Assembly (NCBI GenBank): GCA_023101885.1
Contig: JALPQD010000088.1
Location: 4,313,501 to 4,377,500, forward strand
Direction of reading: 5' to 3'
Source: Typhlomys cinereus
Lineage: Eukaryota > Chordata > Mammalia > Rodentia > Platacanthomyidae
Length of the DNA: 64,000 nucleotides
Part shown: positions 1 to 12,028 of the stretch, piece by piece
Layout of the letters: each line of letters begins with the position of its first letter
Numbering within the stretch: the stretch's first letter is position 1
Made by a program: the position numbers and the translations under genes
Notes under the pieces: model-generated
Databases searched by the model: none
What the model was told of the DNA's origin: nothing
Seen by the model: the letters and a program-made list of their open reading frames with translations, nothing else

Positions 1-169
1 TGACTTGGAGAGATCTGGAAATTTCCCCTTGAGACTGTCTGCAGCCTCTGACCTTGCCTTGCGGAAGCAATTAAATTACCTATAGGGATCATGTTGGTTA
101 TTTTAATGCGCTCATATGTGTTTGTGCAATTCATCATTTAGTGCTTTTCTAACATAATTTTTTCTCAAA

Positions 170-409
170 AAGATTTTTTAAGAAAATCTTTATTAATTTT
201 GAGAAAGAGAGAGAGCACTGTGTGTCCCTGTGGAGGATCATGGGTGACTTAAGGAGTCGTCCTGGACTGCTTCTGAAACCTCCTTTTTGCTTCACTCTGG
301 CATTTCCTAGGGTCAACCCTGGGGAAGTATAGACAGCTGCCTTTTCTGCCTGGCGTTTTTTACATGAGACCTGGGATGCAAACTCTGGACCCCTGAACCA
401 TCTCTCCAA
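170..409 (-). mobile_element. tRNA-headed SINE, family with GA/CT tail
   Basis: On the minus strand it starts with a GGTTTGGAGAGATGGTTCAG head resembling the Pol III A box of B2-type SINEs. A degenerate B box (GAGTTTGCATCCCAGG) follows, then a body ending in TCCTCCACAGGGACAC, a CT-rich run and an A/T-rich tail. The same body recurs at 9740-9945, 19098-19400 and 35845-36178, so this is a dispersed family. I do not know its formal name. Confidence 0.75.
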
Positions 410-429
410 ACCTATTTATTTCTGTTGTC

Positions 430-610
430 GTGGAATCTCTTTTAATTAAGAGGGATTTGAAAAGAAATAGAAGCATACAGGCAAAAGGATGGGAGGAGTG
501 GGAGAGAATGGTAAAAAGAAGGGAGGAGATAGGAGGGAGAGAGGAGAGAGAGAAGCTGTGATAAATACTCAATATATTTGTAAAAGTAGAAAAATAAATT
601 TAAAAAAGAA
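430..610 (+). mobile_element. Decayed L1 3' end
   Basis: A purine-rich GGGAGGA/GAGAGA tract leads into TATTTGTAAAAGTAGAAAAATAAAT-like sequence and a run of A. This is the layout of the L1 3' UTR polypurine tract and tail seen more clearly elsewhere in the window, for example at 15280-15464 and 55274-55468. It is strongly diverged, so the exact borders are uncertain. Confidence 0.4.
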
Positions 611-1449
611 TGTTACAAACACAATTTTGCAAAAAGGTACATTACTATTTGTAACATGTGATGACCTATGCATTTCAAAATTAATCCTTTAAAATTTTGT
701 TTTAATAAAATTAATTTTGCCAATATAAAAAAACAAAGTATACGGATATTACAAATTATATTTGTACATTTACATTTGAAGTTGAATAATATTTGTGTGA
801 TTTAGTATTTGGGTATTAGGTTTAAGGCTGACATTTGTATCTGATGGAATTAATATGTGTTTATATGTATTATATTTACACTGATATAAGATTTGCTTAT
901 TGTGATCTTTTATTTATAAAATAAAAACCAATTTGCTTTCTGTAAATACCTTTGATTTTGTACTTACATCGGATGTCAATTAAAATGGGTCTATATTACT
1001 ATCCATATTTGGAATTTAGCATTTTGTATTTAGGTACATTTATTTTATTTCAGTTTGGACTCATTGTCCAACCTGCCTCAAAATCTCTATAGTGAATATA
1101 TTTAATGAGTGTTTTTAATTTGTGTTCAAAATTACAGGACTCATAGCAATTACTCAGGTAGAAGACAAGCAAGCACTAACAACTATTATTACTAAAATTA
1201 GAAATAATTTGGAATTTTCATACTTTGTTCTGGCTTATCCTCTTTCCTCACCTCCGCCTCTATCTCCTTCACTCTTCCTCCTTATTCTTACTTCTTCCAT
1301 AGAAAATACTTTTCCTCTAACATCAATCTATATTATCATCACAATTTAATCCTGGGAATAGTTTTCACTAACAAATGAGATTGCTTCAGTCTTTCATTTC
1401 CACTTATAGCTCTAACTGTACACCTTCAAGCAGACTTAACGCACCCTCA

Positions 1450-3440
1450 GTATAGAAGCACTTCATGATTAAATATTTGTTGTGCATGCTAAAATTGCTT
1501 TTCCTCAGACATTACCATGTTTTCCAAGGAGAAAGCAACACTTTGTCATCCTTATAGGATTTCAGAATAGTTAGCATATGCCACTTGTCTTGTTTTCTTT
1601 TTGTGTTACTATGACAAACTGACAACATGATTCTTAACTCTTTGAAGCTGCTTTCTGGCTGAAGAGTTGAAGAATCTGGTGGTCTGTGACAGCCCTAGCT
1701 TGCTGGAAGCAGGTACGATGGGCTGTTCTGATGGAAGCTGAAAAGGCAAGAATGCTGAGAGAAGCATGGATGAGAGGCGAGGCTTATGAAGTTGCAGAGG
1801 GAAATAAGGATTTTAATCGGAAACTGGGATGGGGATGATCCCCTGGTGCATGTAGAATGGAAAATGCAAGCAGAATGCTAGGATGCTTTCATCTTTCTCT
1901 GGTTTCTGATGTGGATATGACACAAATAGCTGTTTTATACCCCTGCCACTTTACTGACCTGCTATTTAGTTACAATTATCAATGGGTAAAAATGCATAAA
2001 AAATTATAAAGTACCTTATGAAAAATATATATGAAAGCAAAGCATATTATATTTGTGATCAGCACCAAGACAATGCTCATTAGAAATTGTAGAGGTCATT
2101 GACTATATTAAAAAATAATAATTATAAATGATTAGCAGACTAAATGCTTACAGATTTATATTAATGCATGATATCCAGAATTGAAAACTCAAAGAAAATG
2201 AGATAAAAGAATGAAAACAAATCAAAATAATAAAATGATAGACAAAGTCTAGAAAACACAAGAGATTCTGTGGAAATATAACCCTAAAGGACAAATTTTC
2301 TAGATTGACCATCAGAAAAGGCAAGAAATTCGAATGGCCAAACTCATAAGTGAAGCTATCTGCTCTCATGGAAATAGAAGTAGCTATCACAGAACCTTCT
2401 AGACAACTGCATGCCCACAAACTGAATGACAAAAAAATGTGAATTTCTGAACATATGTTCATCAACAAAATTGGTTTCAGATATAGAGGAAATTTGAACA
2501 TATCTCTAACAAGAGGTTAAATTTATAATTAAAAATTTGTAATTAAAAATTTTAAGCAAAGAAAATCTCAGGAGGATGCAGCTATGTTAGCAATGTCTCC
2601 TATCAGGTATTCCATAATAATATCTGATTTTAACAGGAAAAAGGCAGATGAGAATTTATTTAGATTCCTTTGGTTATAGCAACAAAACAAGAGCAATATG
2701 GAGAATTCATATACGTCTTTATTCTTTGAGAATATTGGAAGCTAAAACCATCCAAATGAATTCACATCAATAGTATTTCAAAATCATGTCTCTTCCCACA
2801 GACTCTCAAAAATGTTTCAGTTCTTGTTTCTTCTAGTCACTGGTAGCTGTGGTCAGATCAGTTTGTAGACTCCTCTCTTGTCTATAGTTAAATCTTTCTA
2901 AACATATTGTATGAGTATACAAGAGATATATTTTAGGGCAAATATATAATCCTGGCTGATCTGTCACAATCAAAATTCATAACAATCACATTTGTATGGT
3001 ACATTTAAATAACAAAAACATTGAAAATTTTCTGAATTAGAACATGGATCTTTTGTGGGATACTTTGGAGTGGGCCTCAGGGTTAGGTAGCAATATCCAG
3101 TATTATCTTTCAAGATGTTGTTCATCAAGACAAAATATTCCACTCTCGGTGACAAAAGAATCAGTTCTTGAGTCAAATAGTAACCTAGATCAGAAATATA
3201 GTCACAGACAAACACACACAGAAAATGTTTACTAGACATGTGGGATTTTTCACTTTTTCCAGTTAACATATGAGAACAACCTTAAAATAACCATGCCAAA
3301 TATTTCTTCAGACAAATTTGCCATATCCATTTTCCTCACTGCACATCTGCATGTACTTTGCACATGCATGGTTTCATCATACATGCTTTATATGTGTGTT
3401 TGTGTGTATGTGTGTGTATTGCATTGATAAATATATTAAT
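1450..3440. other. Intergenic stretch without a recognised gene
   Basis: AT-rich DNA with only short chance ORFs. About 1590-1990 (starting TTTGTGTTACTATGACAAACTGACAA) looks like a very decayed member of the repeat whose clearer copies start TGTGATAAAATACCTGATCA near 37135 and 20336. I see nothing else that I can support. Confidence 0.4.
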
Positions 3441-3805
3441 TGCATTGGTCATTGCTGTATCAAAATACCAGGCAAAAGTAACTTATGTGGAAAGGGTTTA
3501 TTGTGGTTCATGGTTTCAGAGGAGAGAATCCGTTTTGGCAGGGAAGGATAAGAAGAGGCATATGTTGACTGTTCACATAGTATTTTCATAATTCTGGGAG
3601 TGAACACTAGAACTCATCTTTTTTTCTACTTTTCTCTTGGACTTGGATCAACTTTGTGGTATCCTGTCACCTATATTGTGGATAGGTCTTTCTCTCTTAT
3701 TTAAAACTTTCTGGAAATATCCTCACGATATGCTCAAAGGTCTATTTCTATGGTGACTATAATAAAGTCGAGTTGACATGAAAATTAACCTTAATGCAAT
3801 ATTGG
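3440..3805 (+). mobile_element. Decayed LTR-like rodent repeat
   Basis: It starts near CATTGCTGTATCAAAATACC, continues with GGAAAGGGTTTATTGTGG, and ends with GAGTTGACATGAAAATTAACC. From memory this matches a common rodent repeat that opens TGTGATAAAATAC and closes GTCAAGTTGACA-AATTAACC. The class (MaLR-like LTR) is uncertain, and no target-site duplication was identified. Confidence 0.4.
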
Positions 3806-3814
3806 GAAAAATGC

Positions 3815-3965
3815 ACATAAGGCGAACCTAATGGCTAAAGAATCCAATGACATGAGTTTGATTACCAGAATCCATGAGGGGAAATGAGAGAACCAGATAC
3901 AAAATTTGTCCTATAACCTGTGCCTGCTGTTGCATGTGAAATAAATATGCATTCATACAAATACA
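3815..3965 (+). mobile_element. Old B2-like SINE
   Basis: A head reading GGCGAACCTAATGGCTAAAGAAT is followed by a degenerate B box (TGAGTTTGATTACCAGAATCC) and a body containing GAGAGAACCAGATACAAAATTTGTCC. It ends in an A-rich AAATAAATA tail. The arrangement fits an old tRNA-derived SINE. Divergence is high, and it may not belong to the same family as the other SINEs here. Confidence 0.4.
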
Positions 3966-4222
3966 TTAATTCAAATGTATGTGGAATAAGTAAATGTGAA
4001 TATATCTATTTATTATGGTAGTAAGATATTTGACCAAAGGCACAAAAATTAAAAATAAAGATCACTCATTCATTATGATTTTAGATTTACGGTCCCTTTG
4101 TTTTCTCCAAACAAACATTATTTCATGATTTTTAAATAAAAAATAGATCAAAATGTAGAATGATCTGTGGGCATGAATCTAGATGTTCTACATACCAATA
4201 AATGAAGACTATGAACAGAAGA

Positions 4223-5146
4223 TTATTTTTCTTTCACAATGACCTTCATGACTGCACTCTTGACCTCCTTATTCCTCAAGCTGTAGACCAGAGGGTTCAG
4301 CATGGGGATGACCATAGTGTAGAACACAGATACTATTTTGTCTGTGTCCATGGCATGACTGGAATGAGGATGCAAATACATGAAGATGATTGTCCCATAG
4401 AAAATGGAGACGGCAGTGAAGTGGGAGGCACAGGTGGAAACAGCCTTGCGAGAGCCTGAGCCTGAGTGCATCTTCAGGATGGTGATGAAAATGATCATGT
4501 AGGACACTAAGATAATTATGAGAGGAAAAAAGATATTGAAGCTGGCTACACAAATAAGAACCAGCTCATTCTTATGTCTATCAGAGCAAGCAAGAGTCAT
4601 GACTGCTGGCATATCACAGAAAAAATGATGGACTATATTTGACTTACAAAAGGAAAGACTGAAAGTGTTCCCAGTGTAGACAAAGGCATTCAAGAAACCA
4701 ATGACATAGCAGCCTATAACCAACCAGTTACACACAGTTGTAGTCATGGTGGTGGCATAGTGTAGGGGCTTACACACAGCTGCATAGCGGTCATAGGCCA
4801 TTGCGGCCAGCATGAAATCTTCCACAGTAGCAAAGGCTGCAAAACAGAACATCTGCACAGCACAGTGATTGTAGGACATGACTTTGTCTCCCATGAGAAG
4901 CCCAGACATGACTTTCGGAGTAATAGATGAAGAGTAACAAAAATCTACCAGAGACAGGTTACCCAGGAAAAAGTACATGGGGTTGTGGAGCCGAGAGTCC
5001 AGGAGAATCAGCAGCACCATCCCCAGGTTGCCCACCAGGGTGATGGTGTAGATAAGAAGGAAGGTGATGAAGAAAGGAACCTGCAGGCCTGGGTCATCAG
5101 TAAGTCCCAGCAGGATGAACTCAATTGCTTCTGTACTGTTCTCCAT
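4223..5146 (-). CDS. Olfactory receptor, family 5 (OR5B-like), unit 1
   Basis: Intact single-exon odorant GPCR of 307 codons that would act in the olfactory cilia membrane through Golf. Visible class A/OR landmarks are an N-terminal Asn-Ser-Thr glycosylation site, [13 protein letters not shown] in TM2, [15 protein letters not shown] at the end of TM3, the KAVSTCASH motif before TM6 and [12 protein letters not shown] in TM7. Cysteines suitable for the extracellular disulfide are present. The reading frame stays open for 57 codons upstream of the chosen ATG. I start at MENSTEA because all four paralogues begin there and are then exactly 307 residues; the upstream part looks like intron or 5' UTR. 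Unusually, the TM2 motif starts HNPMYFF rather than HTPMYFF. Family-level assignment to OR5B is from memory; the precise orthologue is unknown. Confidence 0.93.
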   Translation of the reverse strand: MENSTEAIEFILLGLTDDPGLQVPFFITFLLIYTITLVGNLGMVLLILLDSRLHNPMYFFLGNLSLVDFCYSSSITPKVMSGLLMGDKVMSYNHCAVQMFCFAAFATVEDFMLAAMAYDRYAAVCKPLHYATTMTTTVCNWLVIGCYVIGFLNAFVYTGNTFSLSFCKSNIVHHFFCDMPAVMTLACSDRHKNELVLICVASFNIFFPLIIILVSYMIIFITILKMHSGSGSRKAVSTCASHFTAVSIFYGTIIFMYLHPHSSHAMDTDKIVSVFYTMVIPMLNPLVYSLRNKEVKSAVMKVIVKEK

Positions 5147-5968
5147 TGGTGTTATTTGATGACCATGAGATATTCTGAAGCCATAAGGAATAAAAAGTAA
5201 TAGCATGATAAAAAACTTCATCTGAAACTGAAAATATATAGACAAATCAAATTCACTCATTGTAGTAACAAGTTGATCCAAGAGTCTCTGAAAAAATGCC
5301 TGTGGTTTAAATTTCATCTATTATTACTTACACATGAAGTTACATTTATAGTAATATGAAGCATTTTAATCATTCATGTATCCAACAACAATTTTATGTA
5401 TATATTGGCTAATTCTTAAGCATGTACTAACTTGAAAAAATGATCCATAAATTAATCTGTCAACAATTTTCTGAAATTAGTAAAGGCTGAAATTCCTTAT
5501 TCCTCACCTGTCAAGAAATACTTCATACAATTAGATTTGAATTTCTGTCTCCTCCTAATAACATTATTAGTGCTGTTAAATAAATAAGTTTAAGCATTTA
5601 AAATCACTTCAAATAAAGTTATACTTAAATAATGATCATCTCATTTTTCTTTATTTTTTGTCTGTTAGCTTTAAGTCCTAATCTATAACAGATAATTACG
5701 TATTGAAATGTAATCAATACATAATCAATCAGTGTCTTTTTCACTATTTTGCTCATAGTTTTGCAGAAATAAGCATTATATAACAGAACAGCCTGTAAAT
5801 TCCCTACAATGGAAATTTTGGCATTAATACCTTAGTTTATCCTCTATTTAAAAAAAAAAAACATGGAAAACAATTTTTAAAATTTTAAATAGCTCATATA
5901 AAGCCCCTAACTTTATGCCACATAATAGCATGATTTTATGTCTTACTAAAATATGTATGTAAGCTTAC

Positions 5969-6200
5969 CTATTGTCTTGAAGAGAAAAAAAATAGAAATG
6001 CAGAATAATCATGGTTTCTTGGCATGGTGTGATTAACACTGATATAATTTCTCAGACAGAAGTCAAAACGTTCCCAGGTGTTCTAGACAGAGAAAAATGG
6101 AAGAATAATTATGAATGCAGATTAGTCTCTGAATTGGCCATGCATTACTTCTGCTTCACACAAGAGTTACTCTCCTCCTCCCTATCAGCATAACAAACAT
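5969..6200 (-). promoter_or_regulatory. Candidate 5' non-coding exon and promoter region of OR unit 1
   Basis: On the minus strand a GGTAAGCTTAC splice-donor-like site ends at 5968. The ~230 bases upstream of it match equivalent segments in the other three units (ends at 12851, 22572 and 46106). Shared landmarks are a TGGCATGGTGTGATTAAC-like block, a CCCAGGT block and a CTCCTCC block. OR genes typically have one or two untranslated upstream exons spliced to the coding exon. No exact O/E (EBF) palindrome was found, although CCCAGGT resembles a half site, and a TAATTA homeodomain core is nearby. Exon and promoter roles are inferred. Confidence 0.45.
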
Positions 6201-6499
6201 GATACCACATTCCTTGCATATTTTACAGATTTTATCTATGAGTTACAAATACACTGTATCTGTGAAAATCTCAGGAAGTCTTAAACTGAAAAAATTCAGT
6301 TCACGAATAATTAATTTTTGTGCATGTTCCCTACCATGGTTAAGGAATTCTAACAGTTTGGCAAGTCAGAAGACCCCATATCCTAACATGTATTATCAAT
6401 GAAATGAAAAACAATGACTAATATAGCTTGCTATGATTTCATCTCCTACAAAATGAATGTGCTATGATCTCATAATAGAATCTCAGAGGTTAATGCATG

Positions 6500-7780
6500 G
6501 AGATCTACATCAAATTATATACCCGGAAAGCTCTGGAGATTTGCCCCATGAGACTGTCTGCAGTTTTTGACCTCACATTTTATGAAAGAAAAATTCAACA
6601 ACCTGTGGGGATCAGGTTGGTCACTTTTAATATGCACCAATGTGTTTGGACTATTTGTTTATCATGGTTTCCAAAGTCATTTAATTAATGTACTAATTCT
6701 ATCACTTAAGAAATAGACCTTTTAGTACATAGTTCCATTTTCAAATTTCTAGTGGTGTATCCACTAATATAAATAGGTGAGATAGTACACCTGAGTTCTG
6801 ATTTTACTAACCATTTCTCCCACTTGGCCTATGACATCAATCAAATTGTTCACATTCACATGCTTTTGATATTACTGGGATGGTCTTAATAGCAACCCAA
6901 AGTGTTATTGGGCTCTGAGTCTGGAAACTTTTGCTCTGTAATCAGTAATTGTAGTCCACCTATAGCATCATGTGTTTCATAGTGAAAACTGTTTTAAAGA
7001 ATGGAAACAGTCAAACATGTGAATTTAAAAATTCCTTACTCCATTTTGTAGTTATAGAAAAAGTGTGCTGATTTTATTGCTTATTTATTATGAGTTAGAT
7101 TGATTTAAATATTTAATGTATTACTATGGGGTGGAGCTCTTTTTCTTTAATCTGGCATCAGATTCATTTGCTAGAATTCTGTCCTTTTAATAAACAGATA
7201 AAAAAAATCACAAAAGTACTTTGTGAATAGCTTCTTTTTGACATTTCATTTAACACCAACTTAAATTTGTTCCTATCTTTAATCATATGTGTAATTTTAC
7301 ATTTTGCAGGGTTCATTTTTATTTTACTTTCATTTTTGTCAATCTTCTAACATATGACAAGAAATTTCCCTTGCAAACATTTTTGAATGTTTGTGATTAA
7401 TTTAGAAAGAAATATATTTCATAATAACATTTTCATAGGCTTGCTTTCTCTTGGATCTTCCTTGTATCTCTTTTATATTTCTTTTGCTGTCCTCCCACTG
7501 ACCTACTTACCTTTCCCAATAATCTTCTTTCCTTAGAAAATATTCTTTTTTCCTCAACGCCCACTTATATTGACATCATAACTCAACCTTGGGATTGATG
7601 TTTTAGCAGCATGTTTGCAATTTGCACACATGACTGTCTACACACTTCTAAGTAGAAATTAGGGAAAGGCAATAGTTAAACGTTTATTCTATGCATCAAG
7701 ATAGTTTTCCCTCAATTCTGGGTAAAAATTTGGACTTTTTGTTCAGCATTTCTTCTACAATTAAGGAGAAACTAAGACCT
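6500..7780. repeat. Upstream flank of unit 1, paralogous to other OR flanks
   Basis: No gene. GGAGATTTGCCCCATGAGAC followed by TGTCTGCAG and a later TTTTAATAT block match the region near 13425 and the window's left edge. A pyrimidine-rich block at 7440-7600 matches those at 1225-1440 and 14250-14400. This supports duplication of whole units rather than only coding exons. Confidence 0.6.
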
Positions 7781-7827
7781 TTCCACACTTAAAGAATTTT
7801 CAGAAAAACTGTCACATGCTTTTTCTT

Positions 7828-8122
7828 TTTTTTTCTTTTTTTTAATTTTTTTATTATTATTTATTCAATTGTGCGTGTGTGTGTATGTATGTGCGCGCGC
7901 ATGTGTGTATGTGTGTGTGTAGAACCACGGACGAATCGGGAACCACCATGGACGCCTCCCCCTCCTTCTGCCCCGGGATTCACAGGTTCCGCCCTACTAG
8001 GACCAGAAGCGCAGGCCGCCCCGGCTTCCGCCCAGCCTCTCTATACGTGGGATCTGGGATCCGAACTCAGGACCTTCTGCCTGCAAGGCAGAGGCTTAAC
8101 CCCTGAGCCACCTCTCCAGCCC
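7828..8122 (-). mobile_element. GC-rich tRNA-headed SINE with GT-repeat tail, antisense
   Basis: Flanked by a perfect 15-bp duplication, CACATGCTTTTTCTT, at 7813-7827 and 8123-8137. Read on the minus strand it begins GGGGCTGGAGAGGTGGCTCA (A-box-like), continues with a B-box-like GAGTTCGGATCCCAGATCCC and then a GC- and CpG-rich body. It ends in TGGTTCTACAC, a variable AC run and an A/T-rich tail. Near-identical copies lie at 27080-27356 and 32761-33044. The high mutual similarity and intact duplications suggest recent activity. Confidence 0.9.
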
Positions 8123-8384
8123 CACATGCTTTTTCTTATAACAGAATTTTTATCAATTATTTCTCTATCTCCTGCAATGTTATGCATTTTATTGTTTTCA
8201 CTTTTCCCTCACTAACATGACCCTCTCTATTCATGTTCTCTTAATGCCTTCTTTCATATTTTTTACAAAGGACTACAATAAAAACATACAATTGGAATAC
8301 AGATAGTTATTATGATTGAACTGCCACCTCCACATGATTACGAATCCATAATAAAACTTAAAGAGTAGATATTTTCAGTCATCA

Positions 8385-8830
8385 GGGCTACTGAGCAAAC
8401 TAATGTTGTGTAAGTGTTCAAAACCCAGCCCACAGAAGCTCTATTGTGTAAATACACTAAGCCACATTTTAAAAAAGCCATATGCTGTGTGAGCATGCTG
8501 TTCCCTCCTCAGGAAAGACACACTACAGGTGAGTGTATAGATTGTGTGTGACCCATGTGAGACCATTTACTGTATAAGCACACAGACCCTGACTCAAGTG
8601 AGGCTGTCCTGATTGTAAGTGCACAAAGCCTATCTGATGGAGGCCATCCATGGAGAACACATGACTCTAGACCACCGTGGTATGAATGAATGCAGAGAGC
8701 TGGTCCACCTGAGACTATTTATTGAGTAAGTACATGATCCTATCAGAGGAGAGGCTGTTCACAGTCTGACACATAGAGCCCATTCCAAAAGAAGCTATTC
8801 TTGTTGTGAGCACATGGATGTTGGAACTCA
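8385..8830. repeat. Degenerate ~40-bp tandem repeat (minisatellite)
   Basis: About 9-11 imperfect units of roughly 38-42 bases. Many start GAGGCT, GAGACC or GAAGCT, followed by a TATT-GTAAG-CACA-like middle and a GAGCC/GACCC end. Clear starts lie near 8558, 8600, 8640, 8720, 8752 and 8790. The units are much diverged. I do not recognise the family, and I see no equivalent in the other OR units. Confidence 0.55.
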
Positions 8831-9735
8831 GAGAATGGGTGGGCATGTAGTATGTCAGACCACTAATCATTCAGATGTTCATGGATCAGAACACTGAATA
8901 TAAATACAGTCTCTCTATTCTCTGTCATCTACTGGTTTTGATGGGGTGAATCAGCTACATGTGCAATGCTTCTAGGCATGGGACACATGCCAGGATGGGT
9001 GTAACACAGATGAAATGATAGTACTTGTTAACTAGGAACTTTAACATACCTTCCCCAACCTTGATAATACCTTATCTCATTCAAAGAGAATATGAACTAG
9101 AAGAGCAACTTTGGGAACACTGTTATAATTATTATTGTCATTATTTTTATTATATTCTTATATTGTTTAGCATATACATTATACCCTCCAGCTGTGATCA
9201 TGTAGTTTATAGTAATTACCTTGATTAATTCTCTAGCAAGTGTGGCTATAGATGGTGAACATGTGTGAATTACACAGGGAGAAAACAATATTCACTCTTA
9301 TGATTGATTTATGTGATGGATGTGTGTGTGTGTGTGTGGAGAGAGAGAGAGAGAAAGAGAGAACATATCTATCTATCTAGTAATCTAAGTGAGAAAAGAA
9401 GATGCACAAGACCAAATATAAGATCTTAATATCTAGAATTAGAAAATACTTTCTAACTCCAAAGTATCCTCACAGACACAAGAAAGCTTTTACCCTCCAT
9501 CTCTGGTTTCCCCTTTGTCCAGTAACAAATGGATAAACAACCATGACAAACAGGTATACACATTTAATTTTTGAAAAATTGCCACACCCATTTGTATTTG
9601 TCTTTACTCGGCATCGAACGCATCATTGTTTTATTTATGGATTTTTATGCACAGTTACATATATTTGTATTGCAATAGCTACATTTTCTGATGCTGGAAT
9701 AAAACACCTGACAAAAACAATTAAAAACAGGAAGA
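8831..9735. other. Intergenic spacer with a GT/GA microsatellite
   Basis: No gene. Bases 9319-9362 hold a (GT)n run followed by (GA)n, then a short ATCT run. About 9100-9290 matches 16380-16530, and 9560-9670 matches 20200-20310. This spacer is therefore the counterpart of the DNA downstream of the next unit. Confidence 0.5.
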
Positions 9736-9739
9736 AATG

Positions 9740-9945
9740 CGGAGGCCTGTACTTCCATCTTGGAAGACAGAATCTGGGAACCTACAGAGGAAAGCAAAGA
9801 AGAGGCAGAACAATCCAGGATGATTTCCAAAGTCACCCTTGGGCCTCCACAGACACAGACAATTCCCTCTGATACACACAGATGCATACATGAACACACA
9901 CACACACACATGCATGTACACACTCCTACATATATGCAAAAATAA
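9740..9945 (+). mobile_element. 5'-truncated SINE of the CT-tail family
   Basis: The body reads GGAGGCCTGTACTTCCATCT, then CAGAACAATCCAGGATGAT and AAAGTCACCCTTGGGCCTCC, then an AC run and AAAATAAAA. This matches the 3' two thirds of the full copies at 19098 and 35845. The tRNA-like head is missing. Confidence 0.65.
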
Positions 9946-10479
9946 AAGGTAACTTAAGGAAGAAGAATTTTCATTATTGGTCTTTATATAAAATGTTTAA
10001 TCTTTATCTTTAGAAATTATAGACTATACATGATTCAGAAAGGAGACTATATCAAACATTGGTCAAAGAAGAATCATCTATTCTATGCCTTTTCTTTCGT
10101 CTTGTCACTCAGAAATATCATATTATCAGCTATGATTGTTGTTGCTTATCAGCTCATATCATTCTTATCCATGTATTCACCATAGTCCATTTTCCCTTCC
10201 ACATATGTACAAGACTCCTTTTTCACATATTGGTAATCCATATCTCTCAGGTCTGGTACTGATATTCTGTACCATGTTGTCTTCTGACAAACATTACCCA
10301 TGTGGTATGTTTCATTGTCCTCTGACTGCCACATCTCACTTGTTGCTAGAAAAAAAAATTGTGACTGGATTTTCCCCTTCTACCTATCTCATGACAGGGT
10401 CCTGACCCACTTATAATTGCATACAATACAGAGATCTTTCTAGAACCAAACTGCTGGCTACATTAGACTCACATCTTAC

Positions 10480-10860
10480 GAACTGATGAAATGGCCAAAA
10501 TAAAGGTCTTTGAAACTTTTATTGGTCACTTTTAGAGAAGGGATAAAGTTCATTCTGGTGGAGATGGCACAGTTGCAGGAGTGTGATATAAGTGGTTCTA
10601 TGACATCTGTAATAGAGATCATTTCTCAAATTTGGTTTTCTTTCTTCTCCTTTTTAACTCAGCCGCTTACCCTAGCTTAGGGGATAGACCCACACAATTT
10701 GACTATGGATCTAAAATGTGAATTAGAACATTCTAAAAGCACTCTTGTATATTCATCAAAGTTGTATTTATATGGTGATATTAAATCTGGTCAGACTGAC
10801 AAAGAAGATAAACCATTATAATGTGTAATTGGACAAAGTGATAAAAAAGGGACTGAATAA
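10480..10860. other. Decayed repeat in the downstream flank of unit 2
   Basis: ACTTTTATTGGTCACTTTTA and the following GTTGCAGGAGTGTGATATAA block correspond to the repeat at 20336-20660 and 37135-37430. That repeat begins TGTGATAAAAT and includes GTCACATTGCATCTGTG. No coding potential is visible. The stretch sits just downstream (minus-strand sense) of the OR coding exon, as it does in units 3 and 4. Confidence 0.4.
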
Positions 10861-11104
10861 AGCAATATTGAAAAGGTTTTTAACAAACAGGTCAAGAAAC
10901 TCAAAAAACATTCTAAAACAAAGTTTCCAATGCATATAAAGTTCTCTTTTCCAAGACAAAATACCTTTTAGAGATTAGTAAAATACCTAAGGAACACAAT
11001 TACTATGTTTTAAATTATAAAAGAATTCAGAACATGGAAAAAATATAACAGACATGAATCTAGATACTATGCATCCCCAGAAACTCCAGGTTATACACAA
11101 ATGA

Positions 11105-12028
11105 CTATTTTTTCTTGAGAAAAACTTTCATGAATGCATTCTTGACCTCCTTGTTCCTCAAGCTGTAGACCAGAGGGTTCAGCATGGGAATGACCATGCT
11201 GTAGAACACAGACACTATTTTGTCTGTGTCCATGGAGAGACTAGAACCAGGCTGCAAATACATGAAGGTGAGAGTCCCATAGAAAATGAAGACGGCAGTG
11301 AAGTGAGAGGCACAGGTGGAAACAGCCTTGTGAGAGCCTGATCCTGAGTGCATCTTCAGGATGCTGATGAAAATCATTATATAGGATGTTAATATCACCA
11401 TGAGAGGAAAAAAGATATTGAAGCTGGCAAAACAAATAAGAACCAGCTCATTCTTATGTCTATCAGAACAAGAAATAGCCATGATGGCTGGAATATCACA
11501 GAAAAAATGATGAACCACATTGGACTTACAGTAGGTGAGATTGAATGTCTCCCCGGTGAAGACAAAGGCATTAAAGAAACCAGTGACATAGCAGCCTATG
11601 ATCAGCCATGTACACACACTGGTTGTCATGGTGGTGGCATAGTGTAGGGGCTTACACACAGCTGCATATCGATCATAGGCCATTGAGGGCAACAGGAAAT
11701 CTTCCACAGTAGCAAAGGCAGCAAAAAAGAACATCTGAGCAGCGCAGTCATTGTAGGACATGATCTTGTCTCCCATGAGGAGCCCAGCCAAGACTTTTGG
11801 AGTAACAGCTGAAGAGTAGCCTAAATCCACCAGAGACAGGTTACCCAGGAAAAAGTACATGGGAGTGTGGAGCCGAGAGTCCAGGAGAATCAGCAGCACC
11901 ATCCCCAGGTTGCCCACCAGGGTGATGATGTAGATGAGGAGGAAGGTGATGAAGAGGGGAACCTGCAGGCCTCGGTCATTGGTGAGTCCCAGCAGGATGA
12001 ACTGTGTTTCTTCTGTCCTGTTCTCCAT
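11105..12028 (-). CDS. Olfactory receptor, family 5 (OR5B-like), unit 2
   Basis: Intact 307-codon odorant receptor. It has an N-terminal Asn-Arg-Thr site, seven hydrophobic segments, [17 protein letters not shown] in TM2, [24 protein letters not shown] and [15 protein letters not shown]. The frame is open for 30 more codons upstream, but MENRTEE is taken as the start because paralogues align there. On the minus strand, AG acceptor candidates lie just upstream in CTCTAGTGACCAGCAG, consistent with a coding exon spliced to an upstream non-coding exon. The TM3-TM4 region keeps LPSMAYDRY where the other receptors have LASMAYDRY or LAAMAYDRY, a possible ligand-binding or stability difference. The ligand is unknown. 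Confidence 0.93.
   Translation of the reverse strand: MENRTEETQFILLGLTNDRGLQVPLFITFLLIYIITLVGNLGMVLLILLDSRLHTPMYFFLGNLSLVDLGYSSAVTPKVLAGLLMGDKIMSYNDCAAQMFFFAAFATVEDFLLPSMAYDRYAAVCKPLHYATTMTTSVCTWLIIGCYVTGFFNAFVFTGETFNLTYCKSNVVHHFFCDIPAIMAISCSDRHKNELVLICFASFNIFFPLMVILTSYIMIFISILKMHSGSGSHKAVSTCASHFTAVFIFYGTLTFMYLQPGSSLSMDTDKIVSVFYSMVIPMLNPLVYSLRNKEVKNAFMKVFLKKK

Larger units (their letters stand above)
1..1450. repeat. Left-edge copy of the OR-unit upstream flank
   Basis: No gene is seen here. The first ~140 bases (a GGAGA..CTGGA..TTTCCC block, then GAGACTGTCTGCAGC) match stretches near 6535, 13430, 23165, 46785 and 47625, each lying upstream of an OR gene. A second matching block, a pyrimidine-rich stretch followed by AATCCTGGGA, sits at about 1225-1440 and recurs near 7440-7600 and 14250-14400. 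I infer that this is the distal upstream flank of another OR unit whose coding exon lies just left of the window. A SINE (170-409) and a decayed L1 tail (about 430-610) interrupt it. Confidence 0.6.

Noticed and set aside
2148..2501. 117-codon minus-strand ORF
   Set aside because: AT-rich hydrophobic chance frame, no recognisable domain, no homologous frame in the other OR units and no splice or start context supporting it.
5147..5317. 57-codon in-frame N-terminal extension of the OR at 4223-5146
   Set aside because: The other three paralogues all start at the MENxTE methionine and match OR length from there. Unit 2's extension is unrelated in length, and acceptor-like AG sites lie between. 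More likely intron or 5' UTR that happens to be open.
7871..8215. 114-codon ORF starting in a GT run
   Set aside because: It lies inside the antisense SINE. The same reading frame appears in the other SINE copies at 27114 and 32791, so it is a repeat artefact and not a gene.
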